NCBI RefSeq assembly: GCF_900169075.1 | Contig: NZ_LT827015.1 | Location: forward strand, 2,744,158-2,808,157 | DNA from: Chryseobacterium phocaeense | GTDB taxonomy: Bacteria; Bacteroidota; Bacteroidia; Flavobacteriales; Weeksellaceae | Length of the DNA: 64,000 nucleotides | Reading direction: 5' to 3' | Shown here: one piece after another, positions 8,069 to 15,898 of the stretch | Position numbering within the stretch: the stretch's first letter is position 1 | How the letters are laid out: each line of letters opens with the position of its first letter | The notes under the pieces: generated by a model | What the model was told of the DNA's origin: nothing | Databases searched by the model: none | The model's input: only the letters and a program-made list of their open reading frames with translations | Translations under genes and position numbers: made by a program

Positions 8069-8656
8069 TTACAGTTCATTAAAGAACCCATTGAAATAGT
8101 TTTTTCTATTCTCGACTTTTGGTTGAGTTAAAACCTTTTTGAATGCTGTTTTAGTAAAATGCTGAGAAAACAAAACCGGGAAATTGGCTTTTACACCTTC
8201 CTTTATTAAAGTATATAAAATTTCGTTTTCTTTAAAGAATATAATTATAGTCCGCTCATATTCTTGTATACTAAAATTATCAGTAGGCTCATTTAGAAAT
8301 ATGAGTTTATCGGACGGCTTGGAAATCCTGAATTTATATTTTTTTCCATATTCAATAATTCTCTTTTTAGCTTCTTCTCTATGAATATTGAATTTAATTT
8401 TTTTCAGTTTTTTCTCTGATAATTTACAGTATAAAGCATATAGGCAAAATATAATTATACTAATCAAAATAATATATTCCAATCCATTTTTTGAAAATGA
8501 ATCTAATTCTGAAAAACAAAGTGCCGTTGGAAAAACTATCGCAAAGAATACAAAATAGACAAAAAATGTATCTAACCGATCAGACCAGCTTTCTTTAAAA
8601 ACCAATCTATTTGATTCAATACTGCTGTTAATATCTAAATTCTTTAATGTCCTCAT
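8069..8656 (-). CDS. Unrecognised membrane protein flanked by REP units
   Basis: Not recognised. From the preferred ATG at 8656 the product is 195 residues (MRTLKNLDINSS...). Two hydrophobic segments near residues 27-49 and 60-80 (FFVYFVFFAIVFPTALCF and YIILISIIIFCLYALYC) suggest two membrane spans. A mostly cytosolic, basic C-terminal domain follows. An upstream ATG at 8677 is in frame, but it would start inside REP copy 4, so the shorter form is preferred. The gene is AT-rich and lies exactly between REP copies 3 and 4. It may have been carried or boxed in by these repeats. Confidence 0.6.
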   Translation of the reverse strand: MRTLKNLDINSSIESNRLVFKESWSDRLDTFFVYFVFFAIVFPTALCFSELDSFSKNGLEYIILISIIIFCLYALYCKLSEKKLKKIKFNIHREEAKKRIIEYGKKYKFRISKPSDKLIFLNEPTDNFSIQEYERTIIIFFKENEILYTLIKEGVKANFPVLFSQHFTKTAFKKVLTQPKVENRKNYFNGFFNEL

Positions 8657-8662
8657 TACGAA

Positions 8663-8723
8663 TACTGCCAAAGCCAAAGATTTATCTCAGAAAGAACGGG
8701 CCAAAGCCCGTCCCTATTGAATT
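8663..8723 (+). repeat. REP-like palindromic unit, copy 4 (degenerate)
   Basis: ACTGCCAAAGCC..., then ACGGGCCAAAGCCCGT followed by CCCTATTGAA. It matches the same two-palindrome unit with a few changes and lies immediately 5' of the membrane protein gene. Confidence 0.7.
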
Positions 8724-8803
8724 ATATATTGATCGGTCGATCTATAAATCTCTAAATCTTTTAATTTTTAAATCATTCAATTTTTAAATCTTTTAATCGA
8801 TTT

Positions 8804-9310
8804 CTATTTCATCCCCGGCAGATACCGCTCTTCAATAATCCTCAGATGATGATAATTATGTCCTACAATCAGTTTTCCGATGGTTTCTACAGTCAGCGGA
8901 TTTCCATGGGCTATTCCTGTATTTTTTAAAACTGAGGAATCAAGGGTTTCAATCAGGATCCGGGAAGATTTTCTAACCAGTTTATATTCATCAAGCAAAG
9001 ATTCCAGAGATCTTTGATTTGCAAAAGAATTCACCGCAAAAATTTCTTCATCAAAACCGGGAAGTTCCGCCTTATCACCTCTTGCAAAAGAGAGGATTCT
9101 GTATTGGAACACTCTTTCGGTATCTGACAAATGAAGCAGAAGTTCTTTAAGACTCCATTTTCCTTCGGCATAAGCAAAAAAAGACTGTTCTTCCGTAAGG
9201 TTTGAGTACAGGTCTATGGTTTTATCTCCTGATATTTTTAATTCTACGATCCAGTTTTCGGAAGGAATCTGATCGAGGTATCTTTGTACGTATTTTTGAA
9301 AATCAGACAT
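8804..9310 (-). CDS. DinB-family protein
   Basis: A 168-residue four-helix-bundle protein of the DinB/YfiT family. Conserved metal-ligand histidines appear in KWSLKELLLHLSDTERVF and in the C-terminal GHNYHHLRIIEERYL. Many members are thiol-dependent metalloenzymes or of unknown function, and the name refers to DNA-damage induction in Bacillus. No signal peptide is present, so it is probably cytosolic. It is preceded by a short AT-rich gap with direct repeats (ATTGATGATTG near 9320-9350). The substrate is unknown. Confidence 0.85.
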   Translation of the reverse strand: MSDFQKYVQRYLDQIPSENWIVELKISGDKTIDLYSNLTEEQSFFAYAEGKWSLKELLLHLSDTERVFQYRILSFARGDKAELPGFDEEIFAVNSFANQRSLESLLDEYKLVRKSSRILIETLDSSVLKNTGIAHGNPLTVETIGKLIVGHNYHHLRIIEERYLPGMK

Positions 9311-9413
9311 GCGTTTAGTTATAATTGATAATTGATGATTGATGATTGATAAATGATCTGTACTACGAATTCATAATTGACCCATTGACAATTCACATTT
9401 AATCATTCCCCTT

Positions 9414-9866
9414 TTAATTGTCTCTGTTAGTCCATTCATAGAAATTCACGGAATCATACAATTCGAAGCCGCAGGCCGGGTACAGCCGGTTGCCGACATC
9501 ATTGCTTTTTCCGGTTTCCAGTAGGACTCCGCAGGCATTGGTTGATCTGCACAGTTCTTTTGCTTCTTCAATCAATTCTTTGGAATAACCTTTCCCTCTA
9601 TGGTCACCATTGACATAAAGGTCGTTCAGCAGCCAGTAACGCTGCATTCTGGTGGATGAAAATATGGGGTACAGCTGAACAAATCCTGTCAGTTTTCCAT
9701 CGTGTTCCGCGACAAATATTTCGGAATCTTTATGTTCTATCCTTTCTTTCAGGAAATTTTCAGCAGCCGGCACATCTGATTCTTTATGATAAAAGACCCT
9801 GTACTGGTCAAATAATTCCGCTAATTGATTTAAGTCCTGGGCTGTAGCTTTTCTGGTGTTTTTCAT
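9414..9866 (-). CDS. GNAT-family N-acetyltransferase
   Basis: A 150-residue single-domain GNAT protein. The acetyl-CoA binding motif A is seen as LYVNGDHRGKGYSKELIEEA (R/Q-x-x-G-x-G/A type). Strand 4 (FVAEHDGKLTGFVQLYP) and the C-terminal NRLYPACGFELYDS segment complete the fold. It lies five bases downstream of the DUF4440-like gene on the same strand, so the two are probably cotranscribed. The acceptor amine is not predictable. Confidence 0.88.
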   Translation of the reverse strand: MKNTRKATAQDLNQLAELFDQYRVFYHKESDVPAAENFLKERIEHKDSEIFVAEHDGKLTGFVQLYPIFSSTRMQRYWLLNDLYVNGDHRGKGYSKELIEEAKELCRSTNACGVLLETGKSNDVGNRLYPACGFELYDSVNFYEWTNRDN

Positions 9867-9871
9867 ACTTA

Positions 9872-10354
9872 TTATAAATGATGGTCAAAACTTAAAACCC
9901 GCTTCATTTTCCACTGCTTATCCTCCAGAATCCATAAAATGGTAAACCTGGCACGGCTTCCTTTTACCCATTTCCCGTTGGAAAATTCGTAAAACTCATG
10001 CTCGCCCTCCTGAACAAATGCATATAAAACATTATTGTTGTAAAGAGGATATACCTTCATGCTGTTGGGAACCAGATCACGCCTTACTTTATTGGAGTTT
10101 CCGCAGATGTTATTTTTAATGGAAGCAGTGAACGCTTTCTCTCCGGAAGTGATTCCTCCTTTGTCATGATAAAACTCCAGATCGTCACTGACGATAGATT
10201 TATAATGAGAAAGATCACATTGATTAAATCCTACATCAAAGATCAGACTGTCCAGCTTTTTGGCCGTTTTGTATAATTCATCGGTAGTTTTTACCTGAGA
10301 ATACATGGTCTGACTGAAAAAAACTAGGATCAATAAGAGATGAATCTTTCTCAT
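9872..10354 (-). CDS. Secreted NTF2-like (DUF4440-type) protein
   Basis: A 160-residue protein with a clear signal peptide (LLLILVFFSQTMYSQ). The mature part has the layout of DUF4440/SnoaL-like proteins: a first helix with LDSLIFDVGFNQCDLSHYKSIV, then DDLEFYHDKGGITSGEKAF, and a C-terminal sheet ending in WKMKRVLSFDHHL. Probably periplasmic or outer-membrane associated. It sits between the trans-sulfuration gene and the GNAT gene with spacings of 18 and 5 bases, consistent with one transcription unit. No catalytic residues are evident. Confidence 0.75.
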   Translation of the reverse strand: MRKIHLLLILVFFSQTMYSQVKTTDELYKTAKKLDSLIFDVGFNQCDLSHYKSIVSDDLEFYHDKGGITSGEKAFTASIKNNICGNSNKVRRDLVPNSMKVYPLYNNNVLYAFVQEGEHEFYEFSNGKWVKGSRARFTILWILEDKQWKMKRVLSFDHHL

Positions 10355-10372
10355 TATATGTATTTTAAAGGA

Positions 10373-11512
10373 TTAAGAAAAAGCACGCTCAAGATCTGCA
10401 ATAAGATCTTCAGCATCTTCAATTCCAACGCTTAAACGTACCAGGTCATCCGTAATTCCCAATTCTTCACGTTTATCAGCAGGGATAGACGCATGCGTCA
10501 TCAGTGCCGGATGGTTGGCTAAAGATTCTACACCGCCTAAAGATTCTGCTAAAGTGAACACTTTTACTCTCTCCAGAAACTTAACGGCATCTTCTTTTTT
10601 ACCTGATTTAAAGGTGAAAGAAACCATACCACCTGATTCCTTCATCTGGGATTTGGCCAGGTCATACTGAGGATGAGATTCAAGTCCCGGATAAATTACT
10701 TTATCTACAGCAGGATGCTTTTCAAGATATTGAGCCACAGCAAGCCCGTTATCGGAATGACGCTGCATTCTTAACGCTAACGTTTTAATTCCTCTTAAAA
10801 CAAGGTAAGAATCGTGCGGACCTAAGATCCCACCGCTTGCAAATTGAATGAAGTGAAGCTTTTCTCCCAGTTCAGCATCTTTTGCAATCAGTGCTCCTGC
10901 AATCACGTCAGAATGTCCTCCTAAATATTTGGTTGCTGAGTGCATCACAATATCGGCTCCAAGATCAATCGGTCTCTGAATATATGGAGTCGCGAATGTA
11001 TTGTCTACCGCCACCAGGATATCTTTTCCTTTGGCAATTTCCACTACCGCTTTAATATCTACCAGCTTCATCAGAGGGTTGGTAGGCGTTTCTACCCAGA
11101 TCAGCTTTGTTTTGTCTGTGATTACGTCTGCAATTTTGGAAACATCATCAAAATTCACAAACGTAAATTTCAGCTGATACTTTTCGAAAAGCCTTGTAAA
11201 CATTCTGTAAGTTCCTCCGTAAAGGTCATCTACAGCCACTACCTCATCACCGGGATTCAGTAATTTCAATACACAATCGATGGCTGCAAGTCCGGAACCG
11301 AAAGCAAGGCCTCTCGCTCCGTTTTCAATGCTCGCCAAAGAATCTTCCAAAGCCTGTCTTGTAGGGTTGGCTGCTCTTGAATATTCATATCCGGAATGGA
11401 CTCCCGGGCTTTTCTGTGCAAATGTAGATGTTAAAAATACAGGAACATTTACAGAACCTGTCGCAGACTCGTGGTGCTGCCCTCCGTGAATTACTTTTGT
11501 ATTAAAATTCAT
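10373..11512 (-). CDS. Cystathionine gamma-synthase/gamma-lyase type PLP enzyme
   Basis: A 379-residue fold-type I PLP enzyme of the Cys/Met metabolism family. The PLP lysine is Lys195 in MHSATKYLGGHSD. Substrate and cofactor segments include YSRAANPTR, AFGSGLAAID and VWVETPTNP-like (IWVETPTNPLMK). The C-terminal SLGGVESLANHPALMTH and VRLSVGIEDAEDL signatures are intact. The family includes cystathionine gamma-synthase (MetB), gamma-lyase and O-acetylhomoserine sulfhydrylase. Length and motifs fit MetB or gamma-lyase, but these cannot be separated by eye. It lies 15 bases downstream of a lipoprotein gene in the same direction. Confidence 0.9.
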   Translation of the reverse strand: MNFNTKVIHGGQHHESATGSVNVPVFLTSTFAQKSPGVHSGYEYSRAANPTRQALEDSLASIENGARGLAFGSGLAAIDCVLKLLNPGDEVVAVDDLYGGTYRMFTRLFEKYQLKFTFVNFDDVSKIADVITDKTKLIWVETPTNPLMKLVDIKAVVEIAKGKDILVAVDNTFATPYIQRPIDLGADIVMHSATKYLGGHSDVIAGALIAKDAELGEKLHFIQFASGGILGPHDSYLVLRGIKTLALRMQRHSDNGLAVAQYLEKHPAVDKVIYPGLESHPQYDLAKSQMKESGGMVSFTFKSGKKEDAVKFLERVKVFTLAESLGGVESLANHPALMTHASIPADKREELGITDDLVRLSVGIEDAEDLIADLERAFS

Positions 11513-11526
11513 ACTATTTTATTTTT

Positions 11527-12087
11527 TTATAAGCCTCCCATAAAGAAATCGAGGCTCTTTGAAACATGGTCAGATTTTCTCTTCACTTCCAGCTTTCCAT
11601 TAAAAGCATAGGCCAGAACTTCTATATCTTCAGGAACTTTTTCCGGAATAGTAGTGGTGAAAGAAGCCTGATATTCACTGTTCTCATATTTGTCTTTCCC
11701 GGTTTCCTTAAGCTCTTCAAACTTTCCGTTGATCTTGATAATGATCTTTTTCAGGGAATCATCTATGTATGCAATGTCCGAACCGTTTCCTTTAATGAAA
11801 TCATCCATCGAAGGAACCAGCTCCATGATAGACTCGCCTTCCATGTCGTGAGGATGAAGACTCCCTTTTAACATGGCAGCAGGAATTTCTTTCTCTTTAA
11901 ATAAAGCGATGTCCAGAGCTGCATTTTCAGAAGGTTTTTCCGTAACGGATGTATCAGGAGTTTCGGCAGCAGGAAGTTTTTCTGCCTGTACTGTGGAATC
12001 TGTTGTTTTAGTTTCCTTTACTTCCGTTTTTTTATCGCAGGCGGCCAGCAATACTGCTGCCCCGATGACAAAAAGTGTTTTCTTCAT
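11527..12087 (-). CDS. Hypothetical lipoprotein
   Basis: Not recognised. A 186-residue lipoprotein with lipobox LLAAC (Cys17) and a Thr/Glu/Pro-rich linker of about 40 residues (KTTDSTVQAEKLPAAETPDTSVTEKP). A small folded domain follows, with several beta strands (KKIIIKINGKFEEL, IEVLAYAFNGKLEVKR). Probably anchored in the outer or inner membrane facing the periplasm. It lies between gldC (29 bases upstream) and the PLP enzyme gene on the same strand. Confidence 0.8.
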   Translation of the reverse strand: MKKTLFVIGAAVLLAACDKKTEVKETKTTDSTVQAEKLPAAETPDTSVTEKPSENAALDIALFKEKEIPAAMLKGSLHPHDMEGESIMELVPSMDDFIKGNGSDIAYIDDSLKKIIIKINGKFEELKETGKDKYENSEYQASFTTTIPEKVPEDIEVLAYAFNGKLEVKRKSDHVSKSLDFFMGGL

Positions 12088-12115
12088 AATATTTTGTGAT
12101 AGTGTGAGATTGAGT

Positions 12116-12442
12116 TTACATTTTTATAGCAGATTTTACAGCAAATTCTTCTGCAATCTGCTCTATCCACTGGGCAACATCTTCTTCGCCTGTTGCTCTC
12201 TGGTAAGTATTTCCTAAAGATACCAGAATCTGGTGGATAAACATTTTCATCTGGTCTACCGGCATTTCTTTGGTCCAGAGATCAATCCTTAAAGCTTCCA
12301 TCGTTTTGTCATCCCATACAGAGATCATGGTCGCTTTTGTTTCTTCCTTTTCCACACCGCCATCCTGGGCATTCCATGTAATATTTTCAGGAATGTGGTT
12401 CTCATCCAACTCTACATCTATCGTAATCTGAGTTTTTCTCAT
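12116..12442 (-). CDS. gldC: Gliding motility protein GldC
   Basis: A 108-residue cytosolic protein. RKTQITIDVELDENHIPE, ITWNAQDGG and MISVWDDKTMEALRIDLWTKEM followed by MKMFIHQ are the hallmark segments of GldC from gliding Bacteroidetes. In Flavobacterium johnsoniae gldC is next to gldB and enhances gliding. Here it is separated from gldB by an ABC transporter pair. It begins 24 bases after the permease-thioredoxin gene, so it may be cotranscribed with that pair. The exact molecular role of GldC is not established. Confidence 0.9.
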   Translation of the reverse strand: MRKTQITIDVELDENHIPENITWNAQDGGVEKEETKATMISVWDDKTMEALRIDLWTKEMPVDQMKMFIHQILVSLGNTYQRATGEEDVAQWIEQIAEEFAVKSAIKM

Positions 12443-12466
12443 ATCAATCTAAAATTTTCCGCAAAG

Positions 12467-14668
12467 TTAATACTTCTTCAGCTTATCCAAAATTTCTATG
12501 AAGTTATCTTCATCAGGAAATGGGGTATTAAAATTAAAAATTTTGCCTTCCGGATCTACAATGATAAATCTTGGAATAGACTGAATCTTATATCTGTTCA
12601 TAAACTGCTGTGCATCGGTCAGCCAGTATTGAGGAACATTGGAAGTTTTTGTTTTCAGATAATTCTGCCATTTGGATTTATCCTGATCCAGACTGATAGA
12701 GATGAACTGGATATTGTCTGCATATCTGTACTGATGGCTCCTGGTTTCAAATACCGGACGGATCTGCTTGCACGGACCGCACCATGTAGCCCAGAAATCA
12801 ATCACCACATATTTTCCTTTATATTTGGAAAGCGGGCTCTTTTTATCCTGATTATTAAGAAGGACCAGATCAGGAAATACCGATCCTTTCTGGGACCTGT
12901 TGATCTGATCAATCTTAGCGTACAGCATTGTTTTATAATCATCATTGCCAATGTTGCTGATCTCGGTGGCAAAAAGCTGGTTACGGGTTAAACTGTCAGT
13001 TTGCAGTTCCATTGTTTTAGAAAGATGCTTCGTCAGCAGCTGGTCTCTGGAAATTCCCCTGGCCATCTTACCGATTTTTATGAAAAGAATACTGTCGGGA
13101 TTGGAAGCCTGGTCTTTATCAGAAAGCAGCTGGTCTAATTTATACTGAAGATAATTATCGTTCTTGCTTAAAAGCGGACCTGGTTTTTGGATGTTTTCAT
13201 TAAGTTCTTTCACGAAAGATGCCGGAGCGGCAAATTTAGGATCATTCCACGAGGTCATTTTCCGGTAATTGTTGATCTCGTTCAGATATTCAATAGCCAT
13301 TAATTGCTTTCTGTAGGCTTTATAATCTTCTGAAAGTGCGTTGTTTTCAGGATCAGCAAAATGGTCAAGGATTCTTTTATTGTCTTTCCAGTCAGATTCA
13401 GCTGTTTCATAAAACGTTTTCGGATCATTATTATAATTCTGTCTTTCAAGAGCATAAGCAAACTCGTTTCCAAAGGAACTTTCGGTATTTTTATATACCT
13501 GATCTGCCTTCCGGTTGGATTTCACATAAGATATCATTTCTGTACCATTCAGCTTTATCTCATAATCAAACCAATCCCCGCTTCCCATCACAATATCCAG
13601 TTTTTTATTACCTATCTGCAGTATATATTCATCCAGCGGAAGGGTTTGTGTAGTTACCCAGCTGAACATATTGTTTTTTACGGCTGCAGACCCTATTTTT
13701 TTGTGAAATTCTTTGGAATACACATGTACGGAATCTATTTTAAGATCTGTTTCCAGCTTTCCTTTGATTGTAATGCCCGTTCCGTCACTCTGATAGGCCT
13801 TTGGCTTCTGGAACAGATAAAGAAATCCTGCACCAATGATCAGCGAAGCAGCAGAAATGATAACTCTTTTTTTATTTTTAAGGAAGGCGTTTTTAAATCC
13901 TTTCCTGCTGTACCAGAAGTAACCTAATGTAAGAAACACTACACTCCAGAAAAGACTCATATATTCAGAGTGCGAAATAAAATTGTTCAGGTTTCTCACT
14001 TCCGGAGCTTTCCAGAATTCGTATAGCGAGCTGTAAGGATTAAAGAAAAAAGATTTCTTCTGGACCAAAGAAGTAATATTGGAAGCCAATCCCAGCACCC
14101 CGATAAGAAACGACCAGATAAATCCGGGAAATATTACAGAAATACAAAGCTGCAAAGCTGCAATTCCCAGGATGGTCATACAGATCCTTACAAAAGTCTG
14201 AATCATCCAAAGGGTATCAAAATGCAGCTGTTTAGCCGGATCAGGGTGAATATAATAATCTGCAAGGGCCAGAACTATATTGAACCCAAAATAAGAAGCC
14301 ACACAGATAAAACTCAGTAATAATAAAACGATATATTTTGAAAAATACAGATTAAAACGGCTTAGCGGCTGTGTCTCCATCAGTTGCCAGCCATTATTCT
14401 TATGATCCGTCTGTGCAATCCTGTTGGCAGCAATAATGATAAACAGAAGCAGGATAAAAAAAGTAAAAGATTTTATAGCATCTCCTCCTATTGCATCTTC
14501 AAAAACAGAATGCGGAAGTTTTCCTTCCATGACCATTTCTGACATGAAGAAACCGGGCACAAAACCCAGCAAGGGAATCAATGCCCCAAGGATAACAGCA
14601 ATATAAGAAAGTCCCAGCCCTTTTGTTTTAAGCCATTCTATATTAATGGCAGTCATTAATTTTTTCAT
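12467..14668 (-). CDS. ABC-2 type permease fused to a periplasmic TlpA-like thioredoxin domain
   Basis: A 733-residue fusion. The N-terminal ~290 residues have about six or seven membrane segments (AVILGALIPLLGFVPGF, FFILLLFIIIAA, IVLLLLSFICVASYFGFNIV, others) in the arrangement of ABC-2/lantibiotic-type permeases. Residues ~295-390 resemble the DUF4369-like strand domain that precedes thioredoxins in Bacteroidetes TlpA-family proteins. A helical linker follows, then a C-terminal thioredoxin (~600-733) with YVVIDFWATWCGPCKQI and a cis-Pro loop (IQSIPRFIIV). The ATPase is encoded seven bases upstream. There is one long uninterrupted frame, so the fusion is genuine. The role is unknown; export or sensing of a peptide coupled to thiol chemistry is a guess. 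Confidence 0.88.
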   Translation of the reverse strand: MKKLMTAINIEWLKTKGLGLSYIAVILGALIPLLGFVPGFFMSEMVMEGKLPHSVFEDAIGGDAIKSFTFFILLLFIIIAANRIAQTDHKNNGWQLMETQPLSRFNLYFSKYIVLLLLSFICVASYFGFNIVLALADYYIHPDPAKQLHFDTLWMIQTFVRICMTILGIAALQLCISVIFPGFIWSFLIGVLGLASNITSLVQKKSFFFNPYSSLYEFWKAPEVRNLNNFISHSEYMSLFWSVVFLTLGYFWYSRKGFKNAFLKNKKRVIISAASLIIGAGFLYLFQKPKAYQSDGTGITIKGKLETDLKIDSVHVYSKEFHKKIGSAAVKNNMFSWVTTQTLPLDEYILQIGNKKLDIVMGSGDWFDYEIKLNGTEMISYVKSNRKADQVYKNTESSFGNEFAYALERQNYNNDPKTFYETAESDWKDNKRILDHFADPENNALSEDYKAYRKQLMAIEYLNEINNYRKMTSWNDPKFAAPASFVKELNENIQKPGPLLSKNDNYLQYKLDQLLSDKDQASNPDSILFIKIGKMARGISRDQLLTKHLSKTMELQTDSLTRNQLFATEISNIGNDDYKTMLYAKIDQINRSQKGSVFPDLVLLNNQDKKSPLSKYKGKYVVIDFWATWCGPCKQIRPVFETRSHQYRYADNIQFISISLDQDKSKWQNYLKTKTSNVPQYWLTDAQQFMNRYKIQSIPRFIIVDPEGKIFNFNTPFPDEDNFIEILDKLKKY

Positions 14669-14674
14669 CTCTGT

Positions 14675-15577
14675 TTAGTTTTTAGTAATTTCCATGAACC
14701 AGTCCTCAAGGCCTGCGCTGTTTTTAATTTCGAAAATTTCGGCATCATTCAGAACCAGCTTTTTAATTAGGCTGGCGATGTTCTCTTTAGATTCGGCGGT
14801 GATCTCAATGGTAGCAGAATCAATCACTTTAGGTGAATAGCTTTCCGGGATCTGGCTGATGAATTGTGAAGCATTATTAAGCCCGATCCTGATATGATCA
14901 TATCTGTACAGCTCATTCAGATCTTTTATGCTTCCCGTAAAACGGATTTCGCCGTGGGAAATAATCGCCAGATGGGTAATCATTTTTTCAATTTCCTGAA
15001 GCAGGTGACTTGAAATAAAAATCGTTACGCCTTCTTCCCGGTTAAGCTTAATTAAAAGCTCACGCATTTCCAGCATCCCGTTCGGGTCAAGTCCGTTTAC
15101 CGGTTCATCGAGGATCAGGAGTTCTGGTTTTCCCAACAACGTCATGGCAATAGATAGGCGCTGTTTCATCCCCAGGGAATATCTTTTCATCTTCATATTT
15201 TTGCTTTCCCAAAGATTTACAAGATGAAGGACCCGTTCACACTCGGACTCCGGAAGATTCCTGAGCCTGGAAATAATAAGAAGGTTTTCCCAGCCTGAAA
15301 GGTGATCATAAAAAGCCGCCGTATCAATCAGACTTCCGACTTTATGGAAACCTTCGGGATACAGTCCGGATAAATCTTTATCAAAAATCCGGATAGCACC
15401 GGATTCATCGGGAATACTGCCGATCAGCATTTTCATGGTAGTGGACTTCCCTGCTCCGTTTGCGCCGAGAAACCCGAAAATGCTTCCTTTCGGAACTGAA
15501 AGATTAATATTTTTCAGGATAGGCTTATCCCTGGTAAATTCAAAGTTTAAGTTGTGTATCCGGATGATATTTTCCAT
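14675..15577 (-). CDS. ABC transporter ATP-binding protein (BcrA/lantibiotic-type)
   Basis: A 300-residue ATPase. Walker A is GANGAGKST, the signature is YSLGMKQRLSIA, Walker B is LLILDEPVNGLD, and the switch His is in IFISSHLL. A C-terminal extension of ~90 residues (RIGLNNASQFISQIPE...) is typical of ATPases that pair with ABC-2 permeases for antibiotic or peptide export or immunity. The start was taken as ATG 15575-15577 (MENIIRIHNLNFEF), because the ten residues before it are not conserved in type. It lies seven bases upstream of the permease-thioredoxin gene, its evident partner. Confidence 0.92.
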   Translation of the reverse strand: MENIIRIHNLNFEFTRDKPILKNINLSVPKGSIFGFLGANGAGKSTTMKMLIGSIPDESGAIRIFDKDLSGLYPEGFHKVGSLIDTAAFYDHLSGWENLLIISRLRNLPESECERVLHLVNLWESKNMKMKRYSLGMKQRLSIAMTLLGKPELLILDEPVNGLDPNGMLEMRELLIKLNREEGVTIFISSHLLQEIEKMITHLAIISHGEIRFTGSIKDLNELYRYDHIRIGLNNASQFISQIPESYSPKVIDSATIEITAESKENIASLIKKLVLNDAEIFEIKNSAGLEDWFMEITKN

Positions 15578-15802
15578 GTTATCAATTTTTACTAAACAAA
15601 AATACAATTAAAATAGTAATATGCAATACAAAGTAGTATGTTTTTTATTTAAAGGGATTAGGTTTTAGGGATTAGGGCTTAGCTTTGCAGCAGATTCAGG
15701 AAGTTATTGAAGAGTAAAAACACAATCTAAAGGATGATTTAGCAATTTTTTTAAAACTGTTTAATCAGATTTTAAGGTAAGTATTTAATATTATCAACCA
15801 AA

Positions 15803-15837
15803 AGTAACCTCCTTCTTCCCTCTTCCAGCTTCCATCC
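15803..15837. repeat. Single arm of the GGCTGGAAGC...GAAGAGGGAAG dispersed repeat
   Basis: The minus strand reads GGATGGAAGCTGGAAGAGGG and then AAGAAGGAGGTTACTT, closely matching both arms of the inverted repeat at 56014-56166. It lies in the ~290-base gap between the ABC ATPase and gldB, which otherwise holds only the gldB terminator. Confidence 0.6.
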
Positions 15838-15852
15838 TTCAATCCATTCCTA

Positions 15853-15884
15853 TAAAAAAAAACCTCCGGACGAATCTGAAGGTT
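15853..15884 (-). terminator. Terminator of gldB
   Basis: On the minus strand AACCTTCAGA, a TTCG tetraloop and TCCGGAGGTT form a near-perfect stem (15861-15884) followed by eight T. It begins 15 bases after the gldB stop. Confidence 0.85.
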
Positions 15885-15898
15885 ATTATTTTTTAATA

